DNA of 52,715 bases from Burkholderiales bacterium (GCA_016000195.1 JAECRO010000017.1:1-52715); one strand, 5' to 3'; positions 1 through 9,509 are shown, counted from the first letter of the stretch. The notes: generated by a model from the sequence alone, not told the origin. Numbers and translations are program-made.

Positions 1-200
1 GAGCACTACTCTTGCAAGCCAGGGCGATTTCGCTCTAGGCCGTGTTCGGAAAGTCAATGGAGCCATTTCATGGTGCTGGCGATGTGCTCAGCGCCATGCA
101 GTTTCACCCATTTGGTACTGCTCCGCAGATACTGAAAAACTGGTGTAACCCGCATGGATATTGGGTTTCAAGCGTTTCGGTGCTCAGTCAACTGCTTTTT
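1..200. other. Window edge, no assignable gene
   Basis: I see no supportable gene in this stretch. On the minus strand a frame of about 38 codons ends with a stop at 54-56 and reads ...KLHGAEHIASTMKWLH, which could be the tail of a decayed gene. I cannot tie it to any family. The tetR-type gene to its right ends at 201, so the stretch may simply be its downstream flank. Confidence 0.3.
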
Positions 201-911
201 CTAGGTTGATAGCGGGTCTTTCTCCGCTGTTGCCAGGCCTTGCTGTTCAGCACGAAAGCCCAGGCCGCTTAAATAGATGCCAATGCTGGAAGTGCCCACC
301 TTCAGCAGGTCAAAGTTTTGTGGGTTGAGCAGCCAGTTCTGAATGATGCCATCGATCAAGGCATGCAGGCCCTGTGCGGCCACTGATGCGCTTACCGGCA
401 ATGGCTGGCCGGTCTGCTGCGATGCGGCTTCTATGCTTTGTTCGATCCGGCTCAAAAAACCGTTGCGTACGGTGATGTGGCGAAGGCGAACCGCCTGAAG
501 CTCTTCGACATATTCCACTTTATGGGTGGCGACCTCAAATACCCGCCGTGTCTGGGCATCGGTGACGATTTGCCTGAGGGCACCCTGGGTGCATTGCAGT
601 ATCCGCTGCAGCGCATTGCCAGCGGCTTCGCCACTTCCTGGGACGCTGGTGTCTTCAAGGCTGAACGACGCTTCCATGGGCAGCGTGACACGCTCCATCA
701 TGGCGTTGAACAGGTCCGCCTTGTCTTTGAAATGCCAATAGACGGCGCCGCGTGTAGCGCCTGCCCGCAGGGCAATGTGCTGCAGTGTTGTGCGCGAAAC
801 TCCTTGCGCCTGAAACAGGCACTCCGCTGCATCCAGTAGTTTGTTGCGAGTAACCAACGTTTCTTCTTTGGTTCGACGAGCCAATTCGGTGTCTCCTGAA
901 AACGATTTCAT
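201..911 (-). CDS. TetR/AcrR-family repressor of the RND efflux operon
   Basis: This is a 236-residue TetR-family regulator. The N-terminal helix-turn-helix covers roughly residues 15-65 (LLDAAECLFQAQGVSRTTLQ, then GATRGAVYWHFKDKADLF), which matches the AcrR/TtgR/MexR-type TetR group. The rest is an all-helical ligand-binding domain. I chose the ATG at 911 (MKSFSGD) over an upstream start at 953 because the upstream codons would run through the operator at 921-942. The gene is divergent from the efflux operon starting at 1066, the standard arrangement for a local repressor that releases DNA when it binds a toxic substrate. Being the repressor of acrA-acrB-oprM is inferred from position and operator; the TetR family call is firm. 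No clear ribosome binding site precedes the start, so translation may begin on a very short leader. Confidence 0.93.
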   Translation of the reverse strand: MKSFSGDTELARRTKEETLVTRNKLLDAAECLFQAQGVSRTTLQHIALRAGATRGAVYWHFKDKADLFNAMMERVTLPMEASFSLEDTSVPGSGEAAGNALQRILQCTQGALRQIVTDAQTRRVFEVATHKVEYVEELQAVRLRHITVRNGFLSRIEQSIEAASQQTGQPLPVSASVAAQGLHALIDGIIQNWLLNPQNFDLLKVGTSSIGIYLSGLGFRAEQQGLATAEKDPLST

Positions 912-920
912 GGGAATTTT

Positions 921-942
921 TATACATTCACAAATGTATGTA
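921..942. promoter_or_regulatory. AcrR-like operator between the repressor and efflux genes
   Basis: An imperfect palindrome with core ACATTCACAAATGTATG lies 10 bp upstream of the repressor start. It matches, as I remember it, all but the outermost bases of the E. coli AcrR operator (a 24-bp TACATACA.../...TGTATGTA element). It overlaps the likely repressor promoter, where TTTACA- and TATAAA-like hexamers sit on the minus strand with a short spacer. It therefore probably serves autoregulation as well as control of the efflux operon. Confidence 0.8.
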
Positions 943-1065
943 AACTGTAGCACTCGTAGAAATCCTTATTCTCTAGATTCCGTTTTTCGGCCGACGCGCT
1001 TGCGTGGATTGCCGATGCCGTACTAGTCTTTGCGCCTTTTCTCCCAAAAAATTCGAGGAACAGAT

Positions 1066-2313
1066 ATGCCTACGCCCCGCGTTGCCCCTTCTTTTTTGCC
1101 CGCCAGATTTGCGCGCCATCAGCCGCTTGTCCTGATTGCCGCGTTGTCATTGCTTCTGGCCGGATGCGGCAAGGGTGATGCACCGGCCGCCGGTGCGGGC
1201 GCCGCGCCTCCGCCGCCCGAGGTCGGGGTCGTGACAGTCACACCCGGTGATGTGGGTCTGGTGACAGAGTTGCCCGGCCGCCTGGAGGCCTCGCGCGTTG
1301 CGCAGGTCAGGGCGCGTGCCGCAGGCATCCTGCAAAAGCGCCTGTTCCGTGAGGGCAGTGATGTCAAGGCTGGCCAGCCGCTGTTCACCATTGACTCCGC
1401 GCCCTATGCCGCCGCCGCCGCCAGTGCCAAGGCCGGCCAGGCGCGCGCCGAAGCCAATCTGGCGCAAGCCACGGCCCTGGCCGAGCGCTACAAGCCGCTG
1501 GTCGAGGCCAATGCGATCAGCAAGCAGGAATACGCCAATGCCGTTGCCGCGCAAAAGCAGGCTGCTGCCGATGTGGCCGTGGGCAAGGCCAATGTGCAGA
1601 CTGCCAATATCACGTTGGGCTATGCCTCGGTGACGGCGCCGATTTCGGGCCGCATTGGCCGCTCGCTGGTGACCGAAGGTGCGCTGGTGGGGCAGGGCGA
1701 TGCCACCGAACTGGCTGTTATCCAGCAGATCAATCCGATGTATGTGAATTTCACCCAGTCGGCGTCCGAGGTGATGAAGCTGCGCGCCGCCATGGCCAGC
1801 GGCCAGTTCAAGCGGGCCAGCGGCTCCGATGCGGCCAGTGTGCTCATCGTGCTTGAAGACGGCACCGAATACGCGCAACCGGGCCGCCTGCTGTTTTCAG
1901 ACCTGACGGTCGATGCCACCACCGGACAGATCACCTTGCGGGCCGAAGTGCCCAATCCGGACGGACAGTTGCTGCCCGGGCTCTATGTGCGCGTGCGGCT
2001 GGAGCAGGCCCAGGCCAGCAACGCCGTGACCTTGCCGCAGCAAGCCGCCACGCGGGGAGCCCAGGGCGACACGGTCATGGTCGTGGGCCCCGACAACCAT
2101 CTGACCCCGCGCCCGGTCAAGCTGGGTCCGGTCCAGGACAACAAATGGGTTGTCCTGGAAGGTCTCAAGGCTGGCGAGCAGGTGATGGTCGATGGTTTCC
2201 AGAAGCTGCCGCGCGGCAAACCGGGTGATCCGATCGTCGTCAAGCCCGTACCGTGGCAAGCACAGGGTGCAGCCAAGAGCGCCCCGCCCGCAACTGCTGC
2301 GGCCAAACCATAA
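1066..2313 (+). CDS. acrA: RND efflux periplasmic adaptor lipoprotein (AcrA/MexA/TtgA type)
   Basis: This 415-residue membrane fusion protein bridges an inner-membrane RND pump and an outer-membrane channel. A lipoprotein signal peptide ends in LLAGC with the lipidated cysteine at residue 34. It is followed by a Pro/Ala-rich linker, a biotinyl-lipoyl-like half motif (ARAAGILQKRLFREGSDVKAGQ), an alpha-helical hairpin (about residues 120-180) and the beta-barrel and membrane-proximal domains. The ATG at 1066 follows GAGGAA; an upstream TTG at 1030 lacks a good binding site and would spoil the signal peptide. It is first of three tightly packed genes, 12 bp before the pump gene. Length and domain order are normal for AcrA/MexA. 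Confidence 0.95.
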   Translation: MPTPRVAPSFLPARFARHQPLVLIAALSLLLAGCGKGDAPAAGAGAAPPPPEVGVVTVTPGDVGLVTELPGRLEASRVAQVRARAAGILQKRLFREGSDVKAGQPLFTIDSAPYAAAAASAKAGQARAEANLAQATALAERYKPLVEANAISKQEYANAVAAQKQAAADVAVGKANVQTANITLGYASVTAPISGRIGRSLVTEGALVGQGDATELAVIQQINPMYVNFTQSASEVMKLRAAMASGQFKRASGSDAASVLIVLEDGTEYAQPGRLLFSDLTVDATTGQITLRAEVPNPDGQLLPGLYVRVRLEQAQASNAVTLPQQAATRGAQGDTVMVVGPDNHLTPRPVKLGPVQDNKWVVLEGLKAGEQVMVDGFQKLPRGKPGDPIVVKPVPWQAQGAAKSAPPATAAAKP

Positions 2314-2325
2314 GGAGCGCGGCAG

Positions 2326-5300
2326 ATGGCCAAATTTTTCATCGAGCGCCCCATCTTTGCGTGGGTGATCGCCATTTTCATCATGGTCTTGGGTGGCGTG
2401 TCCATCACACAATTGCCGATTGCGCAATACCCGCCGGTGGCGGCACCGATTATCCAGATATCGGTCGCCTATCCCGGCGCCACGGCGCAGACGCTGGAAG
2501 ACAGCGTGCTGGCCGTGATCGAACGGGAAATGAACGGCGCCACCGGCTTGGCTTACATGGAAACCACCAGCCAGGCCAACGGAACCGGCATGATTTCGTT
2601 GAGTTTCGAGCCCAGCACCAACCCGGAACTGGCGCAGGTGGACGTGCAAAACCGCCTGTCGCGCGCCACCCCGCGGCTGCCTTCGGCCGTGACGCAACAG
2701 GGGGTGCGCGTCGAGAAGTCCCGCACCAACTTCCTGCTGGTTGCGATTCTGTCGTCCAAGAACCCGGACGTGACCATTGACATGCTCAATGACTATGCGG
2801 CGCGCAACGTGCTGCCCGAGCTCCAGCGTCTGGCGGGCGTTGGCACCGTGACGCAGTTCGGCGCCGAACGCGCGATGCGCATCTGGATCGATCCGGCCAA
2901 GCTCAAGGGCTATAACCTGTCGCTGGAGCAGGTCAACGCTGCGATTCGCGCCCAAAATGCGCAAATATCGGCCGGCAATCTGGGCGACCTGCCCAGTGCG
3001 CCCCACCAGGCCATGACCGCCACCATCGTGGTGCCCGGCCAGCTGAGTTCGGTGGAGCAATTCGGCGAGGTTCAGCTGCGTGCCAATACCGACGGTTCAT
3101 CGGTCCGCCTGAAAGACGTCGCCCGTATCGAACTGGGTGCGCAAAGCTACAACACCAGCGCACGATTGAACGGACAGCCGGCGGTTGGCATGGGCGTGCA
3201 GCTCACGCCCTCGGCCAATGCACTGGCCACCGCCAAGGCAGTAAAGGCCAAGCTGGCTGAGCTGCAACCGTTTTTCCCGCAAGGCGTGAATTACACCATC
3301 CCCTATGACAGCTCAACCTTTATCTCGGTCTCGATCGAGAAAGTGGTGGAGACCCTGCTGGAAGCCATGGTGCTGGTGTTCCTGGTGATGTTCCTGTTTC
3401 TGCAGAACATCCGGTACACGATCATTCCGACCATCGTGGTGCCGGTGGCGCTGCTGGGCACCTTTGGCGCGCTGCTGGCCATGGGGTTCTCGATCAACGT
3501 GCTGACGATGTTCGGCATGGTGCTGGTCATCGGTATTGTGGTTGACGATGCCATCGTGGTGGTTGAAAACGTCGAGCGCATCATGAGCGAAGAAGGCCTG
3601 CCACCGTTGCAGGCCACGCGCAAGGCCATGTCGCAGATATCGGGCGCCATCATCGGCGTGACCGTGGTCTTGATCTCGGTGTTCGTGCCGCTGGCCTTCT
3701 TCGCCGGCTCCACCGGCAATATCTACCGCCAGTTCTCCGTCACGATGGCCACCTCGATTGCCTTTTCGGCTTTCCTGGCGCTGTCACTGACGCCCGCGCT
3801 GTGCGGCACGCTGCTCAAGCCGGTGGAGGCCGGACACCACCTGGAAAAAAGCGGTTTCTTTGGCTGGTTCAACCGCAAGTTCAAGTCGGCCGCCAAGGGT
3901 TATGAAAGCGGATTGTCCAAAGTGCTGAAACGTACCGGACGGATGACCGTCATCTATGTGTTGCTGATCGGCGTCGTCGGGCTTGTTTACACGCGCTTGC
4001 CCACCTCGTTCCTGCCCAATGAAGACCAGGGCTACATCCTCGCCAACGTGCAATTGCCCGCCGGCGCTTCGCTGGATCGGACACGTTCGGTGCTGCAACA
4101 GGTCGAAGGCTTCATGCTCAAACAGCCTGAAATCACCAACATCATCACCGTTGCCGGCTTCTCATTCTCCGGGCAAGGGCAAAACGCCGGACTGGCGTTC
4201 GTGATGCTGAAAGACTGGAGCGAACGCAGTGGTGCCGGGCATTCGGCGCAGGCGATTGCCCAGCGTGCCTTTGTGGCGCTGGCGGGCATTCGCGACGCCT
4301 CCATCTTCGCGTTGAGTCCGCCGCCCATCCCCGAGCTGGGCAACGCGACCGGCTTTACCTTCCGTCTGCAGGACCGCGGCAGCAAGGGCCACGCGGCGTT
4401 GCTGGCCGCGCGCAATCAACTGCTGGGCATGGCCAGCCAGAGCAAGGTGCTGGTCCGCGTGCGCCCTGACGGCATGGAAGACGCGCCTCAGATGCAAATC
4501 GACATCGACCGCAGCAAAGCCAGTGCATTGGGCGTGGGTTTCGACAGCATCAACAACGCGCTTTCGTCCGCTATCGGATCGAGTTACGTCAACGACTTTC
4601 CGAACCAGGGCCGGCTGCAGCGCGTGATCGTCCAGGCCGACGCCACCGCCCGCATGCAGCCCGAGGACATCCTGAATCTGCCCGTGCCCAACAGCGGCGG
4701 TCAGCTCGTGCCACTTTCCGCCTTTGCCAGTACCCGCTGGATCACCGGCCCAATGCAGACCGTGCGCTACAACGGTTATCCGGCCATGAAGATCGCAGGC
4801 GATGCAGCGCCCGGTTTCAGCACCGGCGATGCCGTGGCGGAAATGGAAAAACTGGCCTCCCGGCTCCCTGAAGGCTTCAGTTATGAATGGACCGGCCAGT
4901 CACGCGAAGAAAAGCTCGCCGGCTCGCAGGCCATGGTGTTGTATGGCTTCGCGCTGCTGGCCGTGTTCCTGTGCCTGGCCGCGCTGTATGAGAGCTGGTC
5001 GATCCCGTTCTCGGTGCTGCTGGTGGTTCCGCTGGGCGTGCTCGGCGTGGTGCTGGCAGTCCTGATGCGTGGCATGTCCAATGACGTGTACTTCCAGATC
5101 GGCCTGATCACCATCATCGGCCTGTCCTCCAAGAACGCGATTCTGATCATCGAATTCGCCAAGGACCTGCAGGCCGAAGGCAGGAGCATCTTTGATGCTG
5201 CGCTTGAAGCGGCCCACCTGCGTTTTCGCCCCATCATCATGACCTCGATGGCGTTCACCCTGGGCGTGGTGCCGCTTTTCATCGCAAGCGGTGCCAGCTC

Positions 5301-5505
5301 GGCCAGCCAGCGGGCCATCGGCACCGGGGTGATCGGCGGCATGATCACCGGCACCGTGCTGGCGGTCATTTTTGTGCCAGTCTTCTTTGTGATCGTGCGC
5401 GGCTTTTTCAAAGGCAGCGAACGGCAGCGGCACATTTATTCCGAACATGCCAAGGCGGCAGGTATCGAAGGTCATCACGCAATTGAAGGCAAGGCCCATG
5501 ACTAA
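2326..5505 (+). CDS. acrB: RND multidrug efflux pump inner-membrane subunit (AcrB/MexB type)
   Basis: This 1059-residue hydrophobe/amphiphile efflux-1 transporter exports drugs, detergents and other lipophilic compounds using the proton gradient. It opens with the typical MAKFFIERPIFAWVIAI and has two large periplasmic loops and twelve expected membrane helices. The proton-relay pair is present as D407-D408 in GIVVDDAIVVVE, the same numbering as E. coli AcrB, and the conserved Lys is at residue 936 in GLSSKNAILIIEFAKDL. Length is full and no lesion is seen. The last codons overlap the start of the channel gene by 8 nt, indicating translational coupling. Substrate range cannot be read from the sequence. 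Confidence 0.97.
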   Translation: MAKFFIERPIFAWVIAIFIMVLGGVSITQLPIAQYPPVAAPIIQISVAYPGATAQTLEDSVLAVIEREMNGATGLAYMETTSQANGTGMISLSFEPSTNPELAQVDVQNRLSRATPRLPSAVTQQGVRVEKSRTNFLLVAILSSKNPDVTIDMLNDYAARNVLPELQRLAGVGTVTQFGAERAMRIWIDPAKLKGYNLSLEQVNAAIRAQNAQISAGNLGDLPSAPHQAMTATIVVPGQLSSVEQFGEVQLRANTDGSSVRLKDVARIELGAQSYNTSARLNGQPAVGMGVQLTPSANALATAKAVKAKLAELQPFFPQGVNYTIPYDSSTFISVSIEKVVETLLEAMVLVFLVMFLFLQNIRYTIIPTIVVPVALLGTFGALLAMGFSINVLTMFGMVLVIGIVVDDAIVVVENVERIMSEEGLPPLQATRKAMSQISGAIIGVTVVLISVFVPLAFFAGSTGNIYRQFSVTMATSIAFSAFLALSLTPALCGTLLKPVEAGHHLEKSGFFGWFNRKFKSAAKGYESGLSKVLKRTGRMTVIYVLLIGVVGLVYTRLPTSFLPNEDQGYILANVQLPAGASLDRTRSVLQQVEGFMLKQPEITNIITVAGFSFSGQGQNAGLAFVMLKDWSERSGAGHSAQAIAQRAFVALAGIRDASIFALSPPPIPELGNATGFTFRLQDRGSKGHAALLAARNQLLGMASQSKVLVRVRPDGMEDAPQMQIDIDRSKASALGVGFDSINNALSSAIGSSYVNDFPNQGRLQRVIVQADATARMQPEDILNLPVPNSGGQLVPLSAFASTRWITGPMQTVRYNGYPAMKIAGDAAPGFSTGDAVAEMEKLASRLPEGFSYEWTGQSREEKLAGSQAMVLYGFALLAVFLCLAALYESWSIPFSVLLVVPLGVLGVVLAVLMRGMSNDVYFQIGLITIIGLSSKNAILIIEFAKDLQAEGRSIFDAALEAAHLRFRPIIMTSMAFTLGVVPLFIASGASSASQRAIGTGVIGGMITGTVLAVIFVPVFFVIVRGFFKGSERQRHIYSEHAKAAGIEGHHAIEGKAHD

Positions 5506-6964
5506 GACAAGGTTCCCCCAACTCCTGGCCCTGAGCGCTGCGGCGCTGCTGGCCGGCTGCTCGATGATTCCGGCCTACGAGCGTCCGGCGGCGCCGGTTG
5601 CCGCCGACTGGCCCGCCCTGGGCACCACGGCTGCGGCCGGAACGACGGGCAACGGCGTCGCTGCCGCCGACATCGAATGGCAGAACTTTTTCAGCGACCC
5701 CCGGCTGCGCCAGCTGATCGACGCGTCGCTGCGCAACAACCGTGATTTGCGCGTGGCCGTGCTCAACATCGAGCAGGCCAGGGCGCAGTTCCAGATTCGC
5801 CGGGCCGACCAGTACCCGACGGTCAGCGCGGCCGCGACCGGTTCGCGCCAGCCGTCCAGCAGCGGAGACAGCATCACCAGCACGTACACCGCCGGCCTGG
5901 CGATGACCGCGTATGAGTTTGACTTTTTCGGCCGCGTCGCCAGCCTGAAGGAAGCCGCGCTGGCCCAGTACCTGGCCACCGAGGAAGGGCGCAAGACCAC
6001 GCAGATCAGCCTGATTGCGGCCGTGGCCAACAACTACCTCAGCCTGCTGGCCGATGAGGAGCTGATTGCCATCACCCGGCAGACACTGGCCACGCGCGAA
6101 GACTCGTTTCGGCTGAGCAAGCTGCGCTTTGACAATGGCGTGAGTTCAGAGCTGGACGTGCGCCAGGCCGAATCGCTGATTGAATCGGCGCGTGTCTCGC
6201 TGGCGCAGCTGGTTCGCCAGCGCGCGCTGGACCAGAACGCGCTGGTGCTGCTGCTGGGCCAGCCGGCTACGGGCGATCTGGCTGTGGCGCTGCCGGCCGG
6301 CAAGGGGCTGGCCGACATGCCGATGATGGTCGATGTGCCAGCCGGCCTGCCGTCCGATTTGCTGACGCGCCGCCCCGATGTGCGCCAGGCCGAGCAGCTG
6401 CTGATGGCGTCGAATGCCAACATTGGCGCGGCGCGGGCGGCGTTTTTTCCGAAGATTTCGCTGACCGCCAGCGCGGGCAGCGCCAGCTCGCACCTGTCCG
6501 ACCTGTTCAAGAGCGGCAGCTTTGGCTGGACGCTCGCGCCCCAGTTGCTGCTGCCGATTTTTGACGCCGGACGCAACCGTGCCGGGCTGGACTCGGCCAG
6601 CGCCGGGCGCGACATTGCCGTGGCGCAGTACGAAAAATCGATACAAACGGCGTTTCGCGAAGTGGCCGATGCGCTGGCTGGCCGCGCCACGCTGGGCGAG
6701 CAGTTGCGCGCGCAGCAGGCGCAGGCCAATGCCGAAGGCGTGCGCTTCAAGCTGTCCGACCTGCGCTACCGCAATGGCATTGCCAGCCAGCTCGACCTGC
6801 TCGACGCGCAGCGTTCGCTGTTCACGGCGCAGCAGGCCGTGGTGCAGACCCGGCTGGCGCAGCTGCAAAGCCAGGTCACGCTGTACAAAACGCTGGGCGG
6901 GGGGTGGACAGAGCCGGGCGCGGTGGCGCCGGCTGCGAATACGGCAGTTGCCCCCAAGTCTTGA
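5498..6964 (+). CDS. oprM: Outer-membrane efflux channel lipoprotein (OprM/TtgC/NodT type)
   Basis: This 488-residue outer-membrane factor forms the trimeric exit duct of the RND pump. The lipobox ALLAGC places the lipidated cysteine at residue 21. Two repeated OEP domains follow, with the usual long coiled-coil helices (for example LRQLIDASLRNNRDLRVAVL and VRQAEQLLMASNANIGAARA). The start at 5498 overlaps the pump stop codon; earlier in-frame starts lie inside the pump gene and lack a signal peptide. It completes the operon. No intrinsic terminator with a T-run was found after it, only the dispersed repeat at 6971-7024. Confidence 0.95.
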   Translation: MTKTRFPQLLALSAAALLAGCSMIPAYERPAAPVAADWPALGTTAAAGTTGNGVAAADIEWQNFFSDPRLRQLIDASLRNNRDLRVAVLNIEQARAQFQIRRADQYPTVSAAATGSRQPSSSGDSITSTYTAGLAMTAYEFDFFGRVASLKEAALAQYLATEEGRKTTQISLIAAVANNYLSLLADEELIAITRQTLATREDSFRLSKLRFDNGVSSELDVRQAESLIESARVSLAQLVRQRALDQNALVLLLGQPATGDLAVALPAGKGLADMPMMVDVPAGLPSDLLTRRPDVRQAEQLLMASNANIGAARAAFFPKISLTASAGSASSHLSDLFKSGSFGWTLAPQLLLPIFDAGRNRAGLDSASAGRDIAVAQYEKSIQTAFREVADALAGRATLGEQLRAQQAQANAEGVRFKLSDLRYRNGIASQLDLLDAQRSLFTAQQAVVQTRLAQLQSQVTLYKTLGGGWTEPGAVAPAANTAVAPKS

Positions 6965-6970
6965 TGCAAA

Positions 6971-7024
6971 AACAGCTGTTTGCGCATATCCTGCCTGCGC
7001 AAGCAGCTATCAAATAAGTAGCAA
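6971..7024. repeat. Dispersed Comamonadaceae-type repeat, copy A
   Basis: This copy contains the core TCCTGCCTGCGCA at 6989-7001, shared exactly with copy B (10954-10966) and with one mismatch by copy C. It can fold as a hairpin, with AGCTGTTTGCGCA pairing with TGCGCAAGCAGCT. It lies between the convergent channel and murI genes, and its right arm supplies the stop codon and last residues of murI. Confidence 0.75.
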
Positions 7025-7828
7025 TTCGACCGGCTGCGAGAGGCCCAGCCAGCGCCTGGCGGCTGCTTGCAGCATGTGCGGGTCGCCGGTCGTGAACAGG
7101 CTGACCCGGCCCGGCGGCGCATTTGCCGGCATCACGGACGCGGGCAGCCGCCGCCGCGTCTGGCGCGCCACCGCTTCGCCGTTGTCGATGAACTGCACTT
7201 GCGCGCCGACCAGGGCGCGCAGGTGTTCGCTGGCAAACGGGTAGTGCGTGCAGCCGAGCACCAGCGTGTCGATTTGCCCGGTTTCAGTGCCAAATTGGCC
7301 CATGGCGCTTATGTAGTGTGCGCAGAGTGCTATGGTTCTGGTAGCGTCGCCAGTGTCTGCGCTGGCCTCGATGGCATGGGCCAGGCCGTCGCAGGGCTGG
7401 ACGATGAATTCAACTTTTTGCGGGCCGCCTGATTGGGAGGCCAGCAGCGCCTGGAACTTGGCGCTGGCCAGTGTGCTGCGGGTCGCCATCACGCCGATGC
7501 GCCCGGTCTGCGTGCGCCCGGCGGCGGGCTTGAGCGCCGGCTCGACGCCGATCAGCGCCAGCCCCGGATGCGCGTCGCGCAGCAGCCGGATGGCCGCCGC
7601 CGTGGCCGTGTTGCAGGCCATCACCAGCGCCTTGACGTTCTGGCCCGCCAGATACTGCACGATGGCGCGCGAGCGCGCCAGCACATGCGCCTCGTCGCGC
7701 TCGCCGTAGGGCGCGTGGCCGCTGTCGGCGATGTAGATAAAGTGCTCGTGCGGCAGTTCGGCCCGCAGCGCTTTCAACACGCTCAGGCCGCCTATGCCGC
7801 TGTCGAACACGCCGATGGCGCTATTCAT
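7010..7828 (-). CDS. murI: Glutamate racemase
   Basis: This 272-residue enzyme interconverts L- and D-glutamate, supplying D-Glu for peptidoglycan. The N-terminus has the signature IGVFDSGIGGLSVL. The two catalytic cysteines are Cys72 in ACNTATA and Cys193 in LGCTHYPF. The start at 7828 directly precedes the conserved N-terminus; upstream in-frame codons are not family-like. The gene begins 26 bp after the class I fumarase stop on the same strand, suggesting cotranscription. Its final residues (about ELLLI) and stop codon lie in the arm of a dispersed repeat, so the natural C-terminus may have been replaced. Confidence 0.96.
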   Translation of the reverse strand: MNSAIGVFDSGIGGLSVLKALRAELPHEHFIYIADSGHAPYGERDEAHVLARSRAIVQYLAGQNVKALVMACNTATAAAIRLLRDAHPGLALIGVEPALKPAAGRTQTGRIGVMATRSTLASAKFQALLASQSGGPQKVEFIVQPCDGLAHAIEASADTGDATRTIALCAHYISAMGQFGTETGQIDTLVLGCTHYPFASEHLRALVGAQVQFIDNGEAVARQTRRRLPASVMPANAPPGRVSLFTTGDPHMLQAAARRWLGLSQPVELLLI

Positions 7829-7854
7829 CAGCGGCAATTCACTCAAGCGAATCG

Positions 7855-9405
7855 TCAGGCGTTGGTGACGGCAATGTTCTTGAACTCGCCGGTGGCAATC
7901 CGCTTCTGCCATTCGGCCGGGCCGGTGATGTGCGCGCTGGTGCCGCCGGCATCGACCGCCACGGTCACGGGCATGTCCACCACGTCGAATTCGTAGATTG
8001 CTTCCATGCCCAGGTCGGCAAAACCGACCACTTCGGCATGCTTGATCGCCTTGGACACCAGATAGGCGGCGCCGCCCACGGCCATCAGGTAGGCGCTCTT
8101 GTGCTTCTTGATGGCTTCGATGGCGACCGGGCCGCGCTCGGCCTTGCCGACCATCGAGATCAGGCCGGTCTGCGCCAGCATCATCTCGGTGAAGCCGTCC
8201 ATGCGCGTGGCCGTCGTCGGGCCGGCCGGGCCGACCGCTTCGCCCTTGACCGGATCGACCGGGCCGACGTAGTAAATCACGCGGTTGGTGAAATCGACCG
8301 GCAGCTTTTCGCCCTTGGCCAGCATGTCGGCGATGCGCTTGTGCGCGGCGTCGCGGCCGGTCAGCATCTTGCCGTTGAGCAGCAGGGTCTGGCCGGGCGT
8401 CCAGCTGGCGACTTCTTCCTTCGTGAGCGTGTTGAGATCGACCTTCTTGCTCTTGACGTAGTCAGGCTTCCAGTTCACGTCGGGCCAGGTGTCGAGCGAC
8501 GGCGGCGTCAGGTAGACCGGGCCGCTGCCGTCCATGACGAAATGCGCGTGGCGCGTGGCCGCGCAGTTCGGGATCATGGCGACCGGCTTGCTGGCGGCGT
8601 GCGTCGGGTACATCTTGATCTTCACGTCGAGCACGGTCGTCAGGCCGCCCAGGCCCTGCGCGCCTATGCCCAGGGCGTTGACCTTTTCAAACAGCTCCAG
8701 GCGCAGCGCCTCGACCTTGGTCAATGCTTCGCCGGCAGCGGATTTGGCCTGCAACTCATACATGTCCAGGTCGTCCATCAGGCTTTCCTTGGCCATCAGC
8801 ACGGCTTTCTCGGCGGTGCCGCCGATGCCGATGCCCAGCATGCCGGGCGGGCACCAGCCGGCGCCCATGGTCGGCACGGTTTTCAGCACCCAGTCCACCA
8901 CCGAATCGCCGGGGTTGAGCATGACCATCTTGCTCTTGTTTTCGCTGCCGCCGCCCTTGGCCGCGACCGTCACTTCGACCGTGTTGCCGGGAACGATCTC
9001 GGTGAAGATCACGGCCGGCGTGTTGTCCTTGGTGTTCTTGCGGTCGAACTGCGGGTCGGCCACGACCGAGGCGCGCAGCGTGTTGTCGGGGTGGTTGTAG
9101 CCCTGGCGCACGCCCTCGTTGATGGCGTCGTCCAGGCTGCCGGTGAAGCCGTCCCAGCGAACATCCATGCCGACCTTCAAAAACACGTTGACGATGCCGG
9201 TGTCCTGGCAGATCGGGCGGTGGCCGGTGGCGCTCATCTTGCTGTTGGTCAAAATCTGCGCAATCGCGTCCTTGGCGGCCGGGCTTTGCTCACGCTCGTA
9301 GGCGCGCGCCAGATGGGCGATGTAGTCGGCCGGGTGGTAGTAGCTGATGTACTGCAGGGCGGCGGCAACGGATTCGATGAGGTCGGCTTGTTTGATCGTG
9401 GTCAT
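7855..9405 (-). CDS. fumA: Fumarate hydratase, class I (iron-sulfur)
   Basis: This 516-residue oxygen-sensitive [4Fe-4S] fumarase interconverts fumarate and L-malate in the TCA cycle. An N-terminal catalytic part carries the cluster ligand region RPICQDTG (Cys66), GWCPPGMLGIGIGG and NCAATRHAHF. The C-terminal beta domain contains GPTTATRMDGF. Length and order fit single-chain FumA/FumB-type enzymes. It is divergent from the class II fumarase at 9510, and murI follows it at short distance. The sequence does not strictly exclude a related class I hydro-lyase such as L(+)-tartrate dehydratase, but length and context favour fumarase. Confidence 0.93.
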   Translation of the reverse strand: MTTIKQADLIESVAAALQYISYYHPADYIAHLARAYEREQSPAAKDAIAQILTNSKMSATGHRPICQDTGIVNVFLKVGMDVRWDGFTGSLDDAINEGVRQGYNHPDNTLRASVVADPQFDRKNTKDNTPAVIFTEIVPGNTVEVTVAAKGGGSENKSKMVMLNPGDSVVDWVLKTVPTMGAGWCPPGMLGIGIGGTAEKAVLMAKESLMDDLDMYELQAKSAAGEALTKVEALRLELFEKVNALGIGAQGLGGLTTVLDVKIKMYPTHAASKPVAMIPNCAATRHAHFVMDGSGPVYLTPPSLDTWPDVNWKPDYVKSKKVDLNTLTKEEVASWTPGQTLLLNGKMLTGRDAAHKRIADMLAKGEKLPVDFTNRVIYYVGPVDPVKGEAVGPAGPTTATRMDGFTEMMLAQTGLISMVGKAERGPVAIEAIKKHKSAYLMAVGGAAYLVSKAIKHAEVVGFADLGMEAIYEFDVVDMPVTVAVDAGGTSAHITGPAEWQKRIATGEFKNIAVTNA

Positions 9406-9509
9406 GGCTTTTGGTGAGGTGGGGCAACTCCCATTGACTGAGCGTTGCTTTTATTAACGGCTTATGCTTGAAATTACCACCCTCCATTTTGACAGGTCAG
9501 GCCAACACC

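Noticed and set aside
54..173. Minus-strand frame ending KLHGAEHIASTMKWLH
   Set aside because: About 38 codons with no recognised family; could be a gene remnant but I cannot support a call.
7930..9417. Long plus-strand open frame opposite class I fumarase
   Set aside because: It is a GC-rich antisense shadow, full of His/Arg/Gly/Gln-biased composition and without domain signatures; the minus-strand fumarase is certain.
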